From: Oscillospiraceae bacterium
GTDB lineage: Bacteria; Bacillota; Clostridia; Oscillospirales; Oscillospiraceae
Length of the DNA: 64,000 nt
Assembly: GCA_021770845.1 (NCBI GenBank)
Contig: JAETQF010000001.1
Span: 1-64,000 of the forward strand
Direction of reading: 5' to 3'
Shown here: piece by piece, positions 43,497 to 53,312 of the stretch
How the letters are laid out: every line of letters begins with the position of its first letter
Position numbering within the stretch: position 1 is the stretch's first letter
The notes under the pieces: generated by a model
The model's database searches: none
What the model was told of the DNA's origin: nothing
Seen by the model: the letters and a program-made list of their open reading frames with translations, nothing else
Program-made: the position numbers and the translations under genes

Positions 43497-46127
43497 TCAC
43501 TTGTCAGAAGCAATGGCCGCCTGGGCGGCGCTCAGCCGGGCAATGGGCACCCGGAAGGGAGAGCAGGACACATAGTCCAGTCCGATTTTGTGGAAGAACT
43601 CCACGGAGGAGGGGTCACCGCCGTGCTCGCCGCAGACGCCCACGTGGATGTCAGGATGGGTGGAGCGGCCCCAGCGGGTGGCGTTAGCGATCAGGCGGCC
43701 CACGCCATGCTGATCCAGCTTGGCAAAGGGATCCTGCTCATAAATCTTTTTATCATAGTAGGCGCCCAGGAACTTGCCCGCGTCGTCCCGGCTGAAGCCG
43801 AACACCAGCTGGGTCAGGTCGTTGGAGCCGAAGGAGAAGAAGTCGGAGATGGGGGCGATGTCATCGGCGGTCATGGCGGCCCGGGGGGTCTCGATCATGT
43901 TGCCCACCTTGTAGGTCATGCTGGAGCCCGCGGCCTCCAGCAGCTCATCGGCCACGCTGGTGACAATGTCCTTTACATAGGCGAACTCCTTCAGCTCGCC
44001 CACCAGGGGGATCATGATCTCGGGGACAATCGTCCACTCCGGATGACGGGCCTGAACGGCCAGGGCGGCCTTGATGACAGCCTTGGTCTGCATCCTGGCG
44101 ATCTCAGGGAAGGTGACGCTCAGGCGGCAGCCGCGGTGGCCCATCATGGGGTTGAACTCGTGAAGGGCGGCGATGATGGCCTTGATCTCGGCCACGGTCT
44201 TGCCCATGTCGGCGGCCAGCTTCTCAATGTCGGCCTCCTCGGTGGGGACGAACTCGTGCAGCGGGGGATCCAGGAAGCGGATGGTGACGGGCAGGCCCTC
44301 CATGGCCTCATAGATGCCCTCAAAATCGGACTGCTGCATGGGCTCCAGCTTGGCAAGAGCCTTTTCCCGTTGTTCCACGGTGTCGGAGCAGATCATCTCC
44401 CGGATGGCGGGGATGCGATCCTCGTCAAAGAACATATGCTCGGTGCGGCACAGGCCGATGCCCTGGGCGCCGAACTTCTTGGCCTGGGCGGCATCGTGGC
44501 GAGTGTCGGCGTTGGTGCGTACCTCCAGGCGGCGGTACTTGTCCGCCCAGGCCATCACCCGGCCAAACTCGCCGCCGATGGAGGCGGGGACGGTGGGAAT
44601 GGCGCCATCGTAGATTTTGCCGGTGGAGCCGTCCAGAGAGATCCAGTCGCCCTCGTGGAAGGTCTTGCCCGCCAGGGTGAACTGCTTGTTGGCCTCGTCC
44701 ATTTTGATCTCGCCGCAGCCGGACACGCAGCACTTGCCCATGCCCCGGGCCACCACGGCGGCGTGGGAGGTCATGCCGCCCCGCACAGTGAGGATGCCCT
44801 GGGCGGCCTTCATGCCCTCAATGTCCTCGGGGGAGGTCTCCAGCCGAACCAGTACCACCTTCTCACCCCGGGCGGCCCACTCCTTGGCCTCCTCGGCGGA
44901 GAACACGATGCGGCCGGAGGCGGCGCCGGGGGAGGCGCCCAGGGCGCCGGCCAGCACGGGGGCCTCCTTCAGGGCCTTGCCGTCAAACTGGGGGTGGAGC
45001 AGGGTGTCCAGAGAGCGGGGCTCGATCATGGCCACCGCCTTCTTCTCGTCGATCATGCCCTCGTCCACCAGGTCGCAGGCGATTTTCAGGGCGGCGGCGG
45101 GGGTGCGCTTGCCGTTGCGGGTCTGGAGCATATACAGCTTGCCGTGCTCCACGGTGAACTCCATATCCTGCATATCCCGGTAGTGATCCTCCAGGGTCTT
45201 GCACACCTGCTCAAACTGGGCGAAGGCCTCGGGGAACTTGTCCGCCATCTCGCTGATGGGCATGGGGGTGCGCACGCCGGCCACCACGTCCTCGCCCTGG
45301 GCGTTGGTCAAAAACTCGCCGAACAGCTTTTTCTCGCCGGTGGCGGGGTTGCGGGTGAAGGCCACGCCGGTGCCGCAGTCGTCGCCCATGTTGCCAAAGG
45401 CCATGGACTGCACGTTGACGGCGGTGCCCCAGGAGTAGGGAATGTCGTTGTCCCGGCGGTAGACGTTGGCCCGGGGGTTGTCCCAGGAGCGGAACACGGC
45501 CTGGATGGCGCCCATCAGCTGCTCCTTGGGGTCGGCGGGGAAGTCGGCGCCGATTTTATCCTTATATTCCGCCTTGAACTGGCCGGCCAGTTCCTTCAGA
45601 TCGTCGGCGGTGAGCTCCACGTCCTGGGTGACGCCCTTCTTCTCCTTCATCTGGTCGATGAGCTGCTCGAAGTACTTCTTGCCCACCTCCATCACCACGT
45701 CGGAGTACATCTGGATGAACCGGCGGTAGCAGTCCCAGGCCCAGCGGGGGTTGCCGGATTTGGCGGACAGCACCGCCACCACGTCCTCATTCAGGCCCAG
45801 GTTCAGGATGGTATCCATCATGCCGGGCATAGAGGCCCGGGCGCCGGAGCGGACGGAGACAAGCAGGGGGTTCTCCTGATCGCCGAATTTCTTGCCGGTG
45901 ATGGACTCCAGCTTGTCGATATACGCCATGATCTCGGCCTGGATGTCATCGCCAATTTTACGCCCGTCGTCGTAGTAGCGGGTGCAGGCCTCGGTGGTGA
46001 TGGTGAAGCCCTGGGGGACGGGCAGACCGATGTTGGTCATCTCCGCCAGGTTTGCCCCTTTGCCGCCCAGAAGCTCCCGCATATTGGCGTTGCCCTCTGA
46101 GAACAGGTAGACGTACTTGTGATCCAT
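43497..46127 (-). CDS. ppdK: Pyruvate, phosphate dikinase
   Basis: MDHKYVYLFSEGNANMRELLGGKGANLAEMTNIGLPVPQGFTITTEAC...GGMTSHAAVVARGMGKCCVSG. Confidence 0.97.
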   Translation of the reverse strand: MDHKYVYLFSEGNANMRELLGGKGANLAEMTNIGLPVPQGFTITTEACTRYYDDGRKIGDDIQAEIMAYIDKLESITGKKFGDQENPLLVSVRSGARASMPGMMDTILNLGLNEDVVAVLSAKSGNPRWAWDCYRRFIQMYSDVVMEVGKKYFEQLIDQMKEKKGVTQDVELTADDLKELAGQFKAEYKDKIGADFPADPKEQLMGAIQAVFRSWDNPRANVYRRDNDIPYSWGTAVNVQSMAFGNMGDDCGTGVAFTRNPATGEKKLFGEFLTNAQGEDVVAGVRTPMPISEMADKFPEAFAQFEQVCKTLEDHYRDMQDMEFTVEHGKLYMLQTRNGKRTPAAALKIACDLVDEGMIDEKKAVAMIEPRSLDTLLHPQFDGKALKEAPVLAGALGASPGAASGRIVFSAEEAKEWAARGEKVVLVRLETSPEDIEGMKAAQGILTVRGGMTSHAAVVARGMGKCCVSGCGEIKMDEANKQFTLAGKTFHEGDWISLDGSTGKIYDGAIPTVPASIGGEFGRVMAWADKYRRLEVRTNADTRHDAAQAKKFGAQGIGLCRTEHMFFDEDRIPAIREMICSDTVEQREKALAKLEPMQQSDFEGIYEAMEGLPVTIRFLDPPLHEFVPTEEADIEKLAADMGKTVAEIKAIIAALHEFNPMMGHRGCRLSVTFPEIARMQTKAVIKAALAVQARHPEWTIVPEIMIPLVGELKEFAYVKDIVTSVADELLEAAGSSMTYKVGNMIETPRAAMTADDIAPISDFFSFGSNDLTQLVFGFSRDDAGKFLGAYYDKKIYEQDPFAKLDQHGVGRLIANATRWGRSTHPDIHVGVCGEHGGDPSSVEFFHKIGLDYVSCSPFRVPIARLSAAQAAIASDK

Positions 46128-46192
46128 TGCGACATACCTCCAAAATAAACTTCAAGATGTGAAATGAAATATTTCCTGCAAATCGCTCTATT

Positions 46193-46221
46193 ATTTTAAA
46201 CAGGGTATCCGGGATTGTCAA
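46193..46221 (-). promoter_or_regulatory. Sigma-A promoter for ppdK
   Basis: Minus strand TTGACA - 17 nt - TAAAAT. Confidence 0.75.
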
Positions 46222-46411
46222 GTAAAAAGAGGCCGGAATTTTATTGTTTTTCACCAGGAAACTATGTTTTTTGCCTATAATTCCAGCATTTGGGGATGTG
46301 CGCCGCCCTGAGAGGCAAGCAAACCCAAATGTGAAATTTTACAAAAAACAGGAATCCATGGGGTGTGAACCTGATTTATGAGCCGAAATTTTGCATGGGA
46401 GCAGAAATTCA

Positions 46412-46439
46412 TTGACAAAAACAGCCCTTATGATATACT
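46412..46439 (+). promoter_or_regulatory. Sigma-A promoter for glnA
   Basis: TTGACA - 16 nt - TATACT. Confidence 0.7.
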
Positions 46440-46548
46440 GAACTCATATTTTGAGAGGTGGACGACGTTTCGGGGCTGATGGCTGGAGCGCCGCCTCCCG
46501 GTTTGGGGCAAACGCCCCGCCGGGGCCGCCGGGAAAGAGGAACGGAAC

Positions 46549-47880
46549 ATGGGCTATACCAAAGAGGACATCATCCGCATTGTGCGGGAGGAGGACGTAA
46601 AATTTATCCGGATGCAGTTTACGGATATCTTCGGCCAGCTGAAGAACGTGGCCATCACCGCCTCCCAGGTGGAGCGGGCGGTGAACAACGAGATCATGCT
46701 GGACGGATCCTCCATCGAGGGCTTTGTCCGCATCAACGAGTCCGATCAGTACCTGTACCCCGACCTGGACAGCTTTGTCATCTTTCCCTGGGAGCCCCAG
46801 GAGGCCAAGGTGGCCCGGCTGATCTGCGACGTGCACAATCCGGACGGCTCCTCCTTTGTGGGCGATCCCCGGGGGGTGCTGGAGCGGGTGCTGGAGCGGG
46901 CCCGGGCTATGGGCTACGACACCTTCAACGTGGGCCCGGAGGCGGAGTTCTTCCTGTTCCAGACCGACGACGAGGGCAAGCCCACCACCAAAACCAACGA
47001 CGAGGCGGGCTATTTTGACTTGGGCCCCCTGGATCACGGCGAGCCAACCCGGCGGCGGATCTGCCTGGCCCTGGAGCAGATGGGGTATGAGATCGAGGCG
47101 TCCCACCATGAGGTGGCCCCGGGCCAGCACGAGATCGATTTCAAGTACGCCCCCGCCCTGGAGTGCGCCGACAAGATCATGACCTTTAAGCTGGCGGTGA
47201 AAACCATCGCCCAGCGGGACAATCTCCACGCCACCTTCATGCCCAAGCCCATCTACGGCCTGGCCGGGAACGGGATGCACACCAATATGTCCCTGTACCG
47301 GGACGGGAGAAACGTGTTCTTCGACGAGAAGGGGGAGAAGGGCCTGTCCCGGGAGTGCTACGCCTTTATCGCGGGCATACTCCGCCACATGAAGGGGATG
47401 GCGGCCATCACCAACCCCCTGGTGAACTCCTACAAGCGGCTGGTGCCCGGCTTCGAGGCGCCCTGCTACATGGCCTGGTCAGCCTCCAACCGCTCCACCC
47501 TGATCCGCATCCCGGCCAGCCGGGGGCAGGGCACCCGGGTGGAGCTGCGGTGCCCCGATCCGGCCTGCAACCCCTACCTGTCCCTGGCGGTGTGCCTGGC
47601 GGCGGGGCTGGACGGCATCGCCAAGGGCATGACCCCGCCCCCGGAGGTGACGGAGAATATCTTCGCCATGACCCCCGCCACCCGGAAGCGCCGGGGGGTG
47701 GAGGCCCTGCCCGGCTCTCTGGAGGAGGCCCTGGCGGCCATGAAGAAGGACAAGCTGGTGATGGCCACCCTGGGCCAGCACGTGTCCAGCCAGTATATCG
47801 CCGGCAAGGAGGCGGAATGGCGGGAATACTGCACCCGCGTTTCCAGTTGGGAGCGGGATAAGTACATCATCAATTATTAA
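46549..47880 (+). CDS. glnA: Glutamine synthetase type I
   Basis: VKFIRMQFTDIFGQLKN, MLDGSSIEGFVRI, HATFMPKPIYGLAGNGMHTNMSL. Confidence 0.97.
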   Translation: MGYTKEDIIRIVREEDVKFIRMQFTDIFGQLKNVAITASQVERAVNNEIMLDGSSIEGFVRINESDQYLYPDLDSFVIFPWEPQEAKVARLICDVHNPDGSSFVGDPRGVLERVLERARAMGYDTFNVGPEAEFFLFQTDDEGKPTTKTNDEAGYFDLGPLDHGEPTRRRICLALEQMGYEIEASHHEVAPGQHEIDFKYAPALECADKIMTFKLAVKTIAQRDNLHATFMPKPIYGLAGNGMHTNMSLYRDGRNVFFDEKGEKGLSRECYAFIAGILRHMKGMAAITNPLVNSYKRLVPGFEAPCYMAWSASNRSTLIRIPASRGQGTRVELRCPDPACNPYLSLAVCLAAGLDGIAKGMTPPPEVTENIFAMTPATRKRRGVEALPGSLEEALAAMKKDKLVMATLGQHVSSQYIAGKEAEWREYCTRVSSWERDKYIINY

Positions 47881-47898
47881 CTCATAACGGCCAAGCCG

Positions 47899-47939
47899 AA
47901 GCGCATACGCTCCTCTGAAGGAGGGGAGCGTATGCGCTT
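47899..47939 (+). promoter_or_regulatory. Hairpin enclosing dapF SD and start codon
   Basis: AAGCGCATACGCTCC - tctgaaggagg - GGAGCGTATGCGCTT: perfect 15-bp stem; SD in loop, ATG in 3' arm. Confidence 0.85.
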
Positions 47940-48726
47940 TACCAAAATGCACGGCCTGGGCAACGACTATATCTTCCTCAACTGCATGGAGGGGATGCCG
48001 GAGGATCCGGGGGGGCTGTCCCGCCGGCTGTCCAACCGCCACTTCGGCGTGGGCGGGGACGGGATCATCTGCGTTTGTCCATCCCGGCGGGCAGACTTCC
48101 GGATGCGGATGTTCAACGCCGACGGCTCGGAGGGGGCCATGTGCGGCAACGGCATCCGGTGCTTCGGGAAATACGTCTACGATAAGCGGCTGACGGATCG
48201 GGCCCACCTCACCATAGAGACGGCGGCGGGGGATCGGGAGCTGGCCCTGCTGATCGGCTGCGGGACGGTGACCGGGGCGGTGGTTGGCATGGGCATACCG
48301 GAGCTGGGGGAGCCCACCGCAATTACAATAAAGGGAAATACCTATACAGTCTATCCGGTGTCCATGGGCAATCCCCACGGGGTGATCGAGACGGCGGATC
48401 CCGGCGCCCTGAAGCTGGCGGAGCTGGGCCCGCTGGTGGAGAGCCACCCGGCGTTCCCCGGGCGGATCAATGTGGAATTCGTCCGGGTGGTGAACCGGGG
48501 GGAGCTGCGGATGCGGGTCTGGGAACGGGGCAGCGGCGAGACGATGGCCTGCGGCACCGGGGCCTGCGCCTCGGCGGCGGCCATGGCCGCCCAGGGAAAG
48601 CTGAACCGGGAGGCGGTAATCCACCTGGCCGGAGGGGATTTGAGCGTCCGCTGGGACGAAAAAACCGGCCATATGTTTATGACCGGCCCGGCGGTCACCG
48701 TCTTTGATGGCGAAGTTGCCGATTGA
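47932..48726 (+). CDS. dapF: Diaminopimelate epimerase
   Basis: MRFTKMHGLGNDYIF, GSEGAMCGNGIRC, GETMACGTGACASAAA. Confidence 0.96.
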   Translation: MRFTKMHGLGNDYIFLNCMEGMPEDPGGLSRRLSNRHFGVGGDGIICVCPSRRADFRMRMFNADGSEGAMCGNGIRCFGKYVYDKRLTDRAHLTIETAAGDRELALLIGCGTVTGAVVGMGIPELGEPTAITIKGNTYTVYPVSMGNPHGVIETADPGALKLAELGPLVESHPAFPGRINVEFVRVVNRGELRMRVWERGSGETMACGTGACASAAAMAAQGKLNREAVIHLAGGDLSVRWDEKTGHMFMTGPAVTVFDGEVAD

Positions 48727-48785
48727 CCGGGGCGTTTTCCCTGTGATACAATGGTTTAACCAGATAAAGTGAAGGAGTGGTCATT

Positions 48786-50003
48786 ATGGCCCGCGTCAAC
48801 CAGAATTTCAAAAAACTTCCCGGAGGATACCTGTTTCCCGAGATAGGCCGCCGGGTGCGGGCCTTTTCCGCCCAGAACCCGCCCCTGCCCCTGATCCGCC
48901 TGGGCATCGGGGACGTGACCCTGCCCCTGGCCCCCGCGGTGGTGGACGCCATGGTGAAGGCGTCCCGGGAGATGGGGGTGAAGGAGACCTTCCGGGGCTA
49001 CTGCGAGGAGACCTGCTGCGCCTACGACTTCCTGCGCTTCGCCATCCGGGACGATTATAAGACCCGAGGGGTGTACATCGCGGACGACGAGATCTTTGTG
49101 TCTGACGGGGCCAAGAGCGACTGCGGCAGCATTGGGGACATCTTCTCGGTGGACAACGTGGTGGCGGTGTGCGACCCGGTCTATCCCGTCTACGTGGACA
49201 CCAACGCCATGGCAGGCCGCGCCGGGGACTTCGACGGGGAGCGGTGGACGGAGCTTGTCTATCTGCCCTGCACGGCGGAGAACGGCTTTTTTCCCGATCT
49301 GCCTGCAGGCAAGGCTCCGGATCTTATCTACATTTGTTCTCCCAACAACCCCACCGGGGCGGCGGCCACCTATGAGCAGCTCAAGGTGTGGGTGGACTAC
49401 GCCAACGCCCACGGCAGCGTGATCCTGTTCGACTCCGCCTATGAGGCGTTCATCCGGGAGGAGGGCATCCCCCACAGCATCTTCGAGGTGGAGGGGGCCA
49501 AGACCTGCGCCATTGAGTTCCGCTCCTTCTCCAAGTCCGCCGGATTCACCGGCAACCGCTGCGCCTACACCGTCATACCCAAAGCACTGGAGCGGGACGG
49601 CGTGTCCCTGCGGGATCTGTGGAACCGCCGCCAGGGGAGCAAGTTCAACGGCGTGCCCTACGTCATCCAGCGGGCAGCGGAGGCGGCCCTGTCGCCCCAG
49701 GGCAAGGCCCAGACCAAGGCCGCCATTGACTACTACTTGAAGAACGCCCAGGTGATCCGGGACGGCCTGTCCGCCGCGGGGCTGACGGTATACGGCGGGG
49801 TGAACGCTCCCTACCTGTGGGTGAAAACCCCCAACAATGCCCCCTCCTGGGACTTCTTTGATGTGCTGCTGAAACGGGCCTGCGTGGTGACTACCCCCGG
49901 GGCGGGCTTCGGCCCCAGCGGGGAGGGTTACGTCCGGGTCACCGCCTTCGGGGACGCAGACGCCACCCGGGAGGCCGTCCAGCGGATTGTATCCGTCCTG
50001 TAA
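48786..50003 (+). CDS. dapL: LL-diaminopimelate aminotransferase
   Basis: NFKKLPGGYLFPEIGRRVRAFSAQNP...ICSPNNPTGAAATYEQLK...EFRSFSKSAGFTGNRCAYTV. Confidence 0.95.
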   Translation: MARVNQNFKKLPGGYLFPEIGRRVRAFSAQNPPLPLIRLGIGDVTLPLAPAVVDAMVKASREMGVKETFRGYCEETCCAYDFLRFAIRDDYKTRGVYIADDEIFVSDGAKSDCGSIGDIFSVDNVVAVCDPVYPVYVDTNAMAGRAGDFDGERWTELVYLPCTAENGFFPDLPAGKAPDLIYICSPNNPTGAAATYEQLKVWVDYANAHGSVILFDSAYEAFIREEGIPHSIFEVEGAKTCAIEFRSFSKSAGFTGNRCAYTVIPKALERDGVSLRDLWNRRQGSKFNGVPYVIQRAAEAALSPQGKAQTKAAIDYYLKNAQVIRDGLSAAGLTVYGGVNAPYLWVKTPNNAPSWDFFDVLLKRACVVTTPGAGFGPSGEGYVRVTAFGDADATREAVQRIVSVL

Positions 50004-50020
50004 CAGCAAAAAACAAAGCA

Positions 50021-50081
50021 AACCGGCTCATTGAAAGCAAGTGGAAAGTAATTCCACTTGTCAAAAATGGGCCGGTTTTTT
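50021..50081 (+). terminator. Nested two-stem terminator downstream of dapL
   Basis: Outer AACCGGCTCATT/AATGGGCCGGTT (one G-U) and inner CAAGTGGAA/TTCCACTTG, then TTTTTT. Confidence 0.75.
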
Positions 50082-50133
50082 CATGCCTGAATGGGCTCAA
50101 AACCGGCCCGCCCCTAAAAATTTTCCAACCCGG

Positions 50134-50162
50134 TCATATCGTGGGACACGCCCTCATAGAAA
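50134..50162 (+). promoter_or_regulatory. Possible sigma-E type promoter for spoIIIA
   Basis: TCATATC - 14 nt - CATAGAAA. Confidence 0.5.
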
Positions 50163-50189
50163 TGGGGTAACGAGTAAGGCGGTGACTTT

Positions 50190-51092
50190 ATGGACAAGCG
50201 ATATCCCTGGGAGCAGGCGGCGGCGGTGCTGCCGGAGCCCCTGCGGGCGGGCCTGCGGGGGCTGGGAGCGGACAGGCTGTCCGATCTGGAGGAGGTGCGG
50301 CTCCGCCGGGGCTTCCCCATGACGGCCCTGCTGCCGGGGGGAGAAGTGGACACGGACACGCCCCCCATCGGGGAGGAGGAGCTGCGCCAGGTGCTGGAGA
50401 ACGCCACCCAGTCATCGGCCCACACGGCGCTGGATCGGGTGCGGCAGGGCTTTGTCACCCTGCGGGGCGGGCACCGGGTAGGGCTGTGCGGCTCAGTGGT
50501 GCGCCGGGACGGCGGGATCGTCACCCTGCGGGAGCTGTCCTCTCTGTCCATCCGAGTGGCCCGCCCGGTGGTGGGACAGGCCGGGGCGCTGCTGCCCCAG
50601 CTCAGGGAGGCCGGGGCCTTTGCCAGCACCCTGATCCTGGCCCCGCCGGGGGCGGGCAAGACCACCCTGCTGCGGGAGCTGGTGCGGGGCCTGTCCGACG
50701 GGGAGGGGGGCGCGCCCCTGCGGGTGGGGGTGGCGGACGAGCGCGGGGAGATCGCCGCCCTGTGGCAGGGGGAGCCCCAGCTCTACGTGGGCCGCCACAC
50801 CGACGTGCTGGACGGCTGCTCCAAGGCGGAGGGGCTGTCCATGCTCATTCGGGGGATGAACCCCCAGGCGGTGGCGGTGGACGAGATCACCGACCCCGCC
50901 GACGTGCGGGCGGTGGCAGAGGCGGCGGGCTGCGGCGCGGCGCTGCTGGCCACCGCCCACGGCGGCGGGCCGGAGGATCTCCGCCGCAGGCCGGTGTACC
51001 GGGCGCTGCTGTCGGCGGGGGTGTTCCGACGGCTGGTGGTGCTGGAGCGCCGGGACGGACGGCGGACGGCCCGGGTGGAGGCGTTGCCGTGA
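50190..51092 (+). CDS. spoIIIAA: Stage III sporulation protein AA
   Basis: LILAPPGAGKTTLLRELVRGLSDG...VADERGEIAALWQG; first gene of the IIIA set. Confidence 0.95.
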   Translation: MDKRYPWEQAAAVLPEPLRAGLRGLGADRLSDLEEVRLRRGFPMTALLPGGEVDTDTPPIGEEELRQVLENATQSSAHTALDRVRQGFVTLRGGHRVGLCGSVVRRDGGIVTLRELSSLSIRVARPVVGQAGALLPQLREAGAFASTLILAPPGAGKTTLLRELVRGLSDGEGGAPLRVGVADERGEIAALWQGEPQLYVGRHTDVLDGCSKAEGLSMLIRGMNPQAVAVDEITDPADVRAVAEAAGCGAALLATAHGGGPEDLRRRPVYRALLSAGVFRRLVVLERRDGRRTARVEALP

Positions 51093-51601
51093 TCCGGGCG
51101 GCGGGGGCGTGCCTGCTGATGGCAGGCTGCGGGGCCCTGGGCCTGGGGGCGGTGGGCCGGCTGGACGGCCGGGTGCGGGATCTGCGGGAGCTGTCGGCGG
51201 GGCTGGACATCCTCCAGCGGGAGCTGGGCTGGCGGCTGTCCCCTCTGCCCGGGGCGCTGGAGACGGCGGCGGCGGGCGTCCACGGACGGGCCGCCCGGTT
51301 CTTCTCCTTCTGTGCCCAGGGTGCGGGGGTGTTGGACGGCGCGCCCTTTCGGTCGCTGTGGCAGGAGGGGCTGGAGCGGTGCCCCCTGGCGCTGGATCGG
51401 GAGGATCGGGCGCTGGTGGAGCAGCTGGGCCCCATACTGGGCCGGTACGACGGGGACAGCCAGCGGCAGGCCGTGGAAGGTGTTGTGGCGGGGCTGGCCC
51501 GGCGGCGGGAGCAGGCGGAGGAGGAGCGGCGGCGGCTGGGCCGGGTGTACGGCGTGCTGGGGGTGACGGCGGGGCTGTTCCTCACCATCCTGCTGATTTG
51601 A
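51089..51601 (+). CDS. spoIIIAB: Stage III sporulation protein AB
   Basis: GTG start at 51089; VIRAAGACLLMAGCGALGLGAVGRLDGRVRDLRELSAGLDILQRELGWRLSPLPGAL. Confidence 0.9.
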   Translation: MIRAAGACLLMAGCGALGLGAVGRLDGRVRDLRELSAGLDILQRELGWRLSPLPGALETAAAGVHGRAARFFSFCAQGAGVLDGAPFRSLWQEGLERCPLALDREDRALVEQLGPILGRYDGDSQRQAVEGVVAGLARRREQAEEERRRLGRVYGVLGVTAGLFLTILLI

Positions 51602-51618
51602 ACCAAGGAGGAGTCAAT

Positions 51619-51813
51619 GTGAACGTGGATCTGATTTTCAAAATTGCCGCCATCGGCATTCTGGTGTCGGTGCTCAACCAGGTGCTGACCCGCTCGGGCC
51701 GGGACGAGATGGCCACCATGACCACCCTGGTGGCGCTGGTGGTGGTGCTCATGATCGTGGTGCAGGAGATCAGCAGCCTGTTCGACCTGGTGAAGAACCT
51801 GTTCGGGCTGTGA
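51619..51813 (+). CDS. spoIIIAC: Stage III sporulation protein AC
   Basis: VNVDLIFKIAAIGILVSVLNQVLTRSGRDEMA; short two-TM protein. Confidence 0.93.
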   Translation: MNVDLIFKIAAIGILVSVLNQVLTRSGRDEMATMTTLVALVVVLMIVVQEISSLFDLVKNLFGL

Positions 51814-52196
51814 GCGACATGATAAAGGTGGCGGCGGCGGCCATCGCCGCCGCGGTGTGCACGGTGGTGGTGCGAAAGCAGGCTCCGGAGCTGGGGCTGG
51901 TGCTGGGCATATGTGCCGGGGCGGTGATTCTGCTGTACTGCTCCGGGGCCCTCCAGGCGGTGATGGAGCTGATGGACAAGCTGATGGAGGCCGGGGGGCT
52001 GTCCCCCCAGGTGGTGGGGCCGGTGGTAAAGACGGCGGGGGTGGCTATCGTCACCCGGCTGTCCTCCGACTTCTGCCGGGACGCGGGAGAGGGGGGGCTG
52101 GCCTCGGCGGTGGAGCTGGCGGGGACGGCCCTGGCCCTGGTGGCGGTGCTGCCGCTGATGACGGCGGTGGTGGATACCCTGACGGGGCTGATCTGA
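51810..52196 (+). CDS. spoIIIAD: Stage III sporulation protein AD
   Basis: IIIAC/AD family; GPVVKTAGVAIVTRLSSDFCRDAGEGGLASAVELAGT. Confidence 0.93.
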   Translation: MSDMIKVAAAAIAAAVCTVVVRKQAPELGLVLGICAGAVILLYCSGALQAVMELMDKLMEAGGLSPQVVGPVVKTAGVAIVTRLSSDFCRDAGEGGLASAVELAGTALALVAVLPLMTAVVDTLTGLI

Positions 52197-52208
52197 GGGG
52201 GCGGCGGG

Positions 52209-53312
52209 ATGAAAGGAAAACTGCTGTTCGCGCTGTTGCCCCTGCTGTTGGTTCTGCTCTGCCTGCCGGCGCGGGCATCCAGCATTGGGGAGGTTCGCAT
52301 CGTCCAGGAGGAGGACTTCGGCCTGGACGAGCTGGAGCGGGCCGCAGCGGAGCAGGGGGGAACGGCGGAGTACGGCGCGGCCCTGGACGACGGGCTGGCG
52401 GAGCTGGTGGACACCGGCACCCGGGAGCTGGGGGGTATCCTCCGCCGGGCGGTGCGCTCGGGGGTGCTGATCCTGGTGATCCTGCTGTTCTGCGGACTGG
52501 TGGAGACGGTGCAGGAGGGCGCGGGAGGGACGGCTGCCCGCTCGGTATCCCTGGCGGGGACGCTGGCGGTGACGGCGGTGGCGGTGGCGGACGTGAACGC
52601 CCTGCTGGGCATGGGCACGGGGGCCATCGCCAGGATGACCTCCTTTGCCAATGTGCTCCTGCCCACGGCGGCGGCGGTGACGGCGGCCACCGGGGCCATC
52701 ACCGGGGCGGCGGCCCGGCAGCTGGCGGCGGCCCTCTTTTCCGATCTGCTGGTGAACCTGATCAACGGCCTGCTGGTGCCCCTGCTGTACGGCTACATCG
52801 CCGCGTCGGTGGCCCAGGCGGCGGTGGGGGAGGGCAGGCTGAAGCGGCTGGCGGATCTGCTGAAGTGGACGGTGACCACGGTGCTGACGGTGGTGACTCT
52901 GGCCTTTGTGGGCTACCTGACGGCCAGCGGGGTGGTGGCGGGGACGGCGGACGCCGCCACGGTAAAGGCCGCCAAGCTGGCCATATCCGGGGCCATCCCG
53001 GTGGTGGGCGGAATTTTGTCCGACGCGGCGGAGACGGTGCTGGCGTCGGCAGGAGTATTGAAGGGGACGGTGGGGGTGTTCGGTATGGTGACCATTCTGG
53101 GGATCTGCCTGATCCCCCTCTTGCAGCTCTCGGTGCACTATCTGGCCTATAAGCTGACGGCGGCTCTGGCCGCCGCCATGGGGGACGGGCCGGTGTGCGC
53201 CCTGGTGGATCGGCTGGGGAGCGCCTTCGGGCTGGTGCTGGGCATGACGGGGGCGTGCTGCCTGCTGCTGCTCATCGCGCTGGTGTCCTGCGTGTCGGTG
53301 GCCGCCCTATGA
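52209..53312 (+). CDS. spoIIIAE: Stage III sporulation protein AE
   Basis: Multi-TM protein in the canonical position; AISGAIPVVGGILSDAAETVLASAGVLKGTVG. Confidence 0.93.
   Translation: MKGKLLFALLPLLLVLLCLPARASSIGEVRIVQEEDFGLDELERAAAEQGGTAEYGAALDDGLAELVDTGTRELGGILRRAVRSGVLILVILLFCGLVETVQEGAGGTAARSVSLAGTLAVTAVAVADVNALLGMGTGAIARMTSFANVLLPTAAAVTAATGAITGAAARQLAAALFSDLLVNLINGLLVPLLYGYIAASVAQAAVGEGRLKRLADLLKWTVTTVLTVVTLAFVGYLTASGVVAGTADAATVKAAKLAISGAIPVVGGILSDAAETVLASAGVLKGTVGVFGMVTILGICLIPLLQLSVHYLAYKLTAALAAAMGDGPVCALVDRLGSAFGLVLGMTGACCLLLLIALVSCVSVAAL

Noticed and set aside
43590-46100. 836-aa plus-strand ORF
   Set aside because: Antisense shadow of ppdK caused by high GC; composition rich in G/L/H/V with no domain signature.
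46440-46548. GC-rich glnA leader with GGGGCaaacGCCCC hairpin considered as riboswitch/ANTAR target
   Set aside because: No match I could defend to known glutamine riboswitch or ANTAR dual-hairpin motifs.
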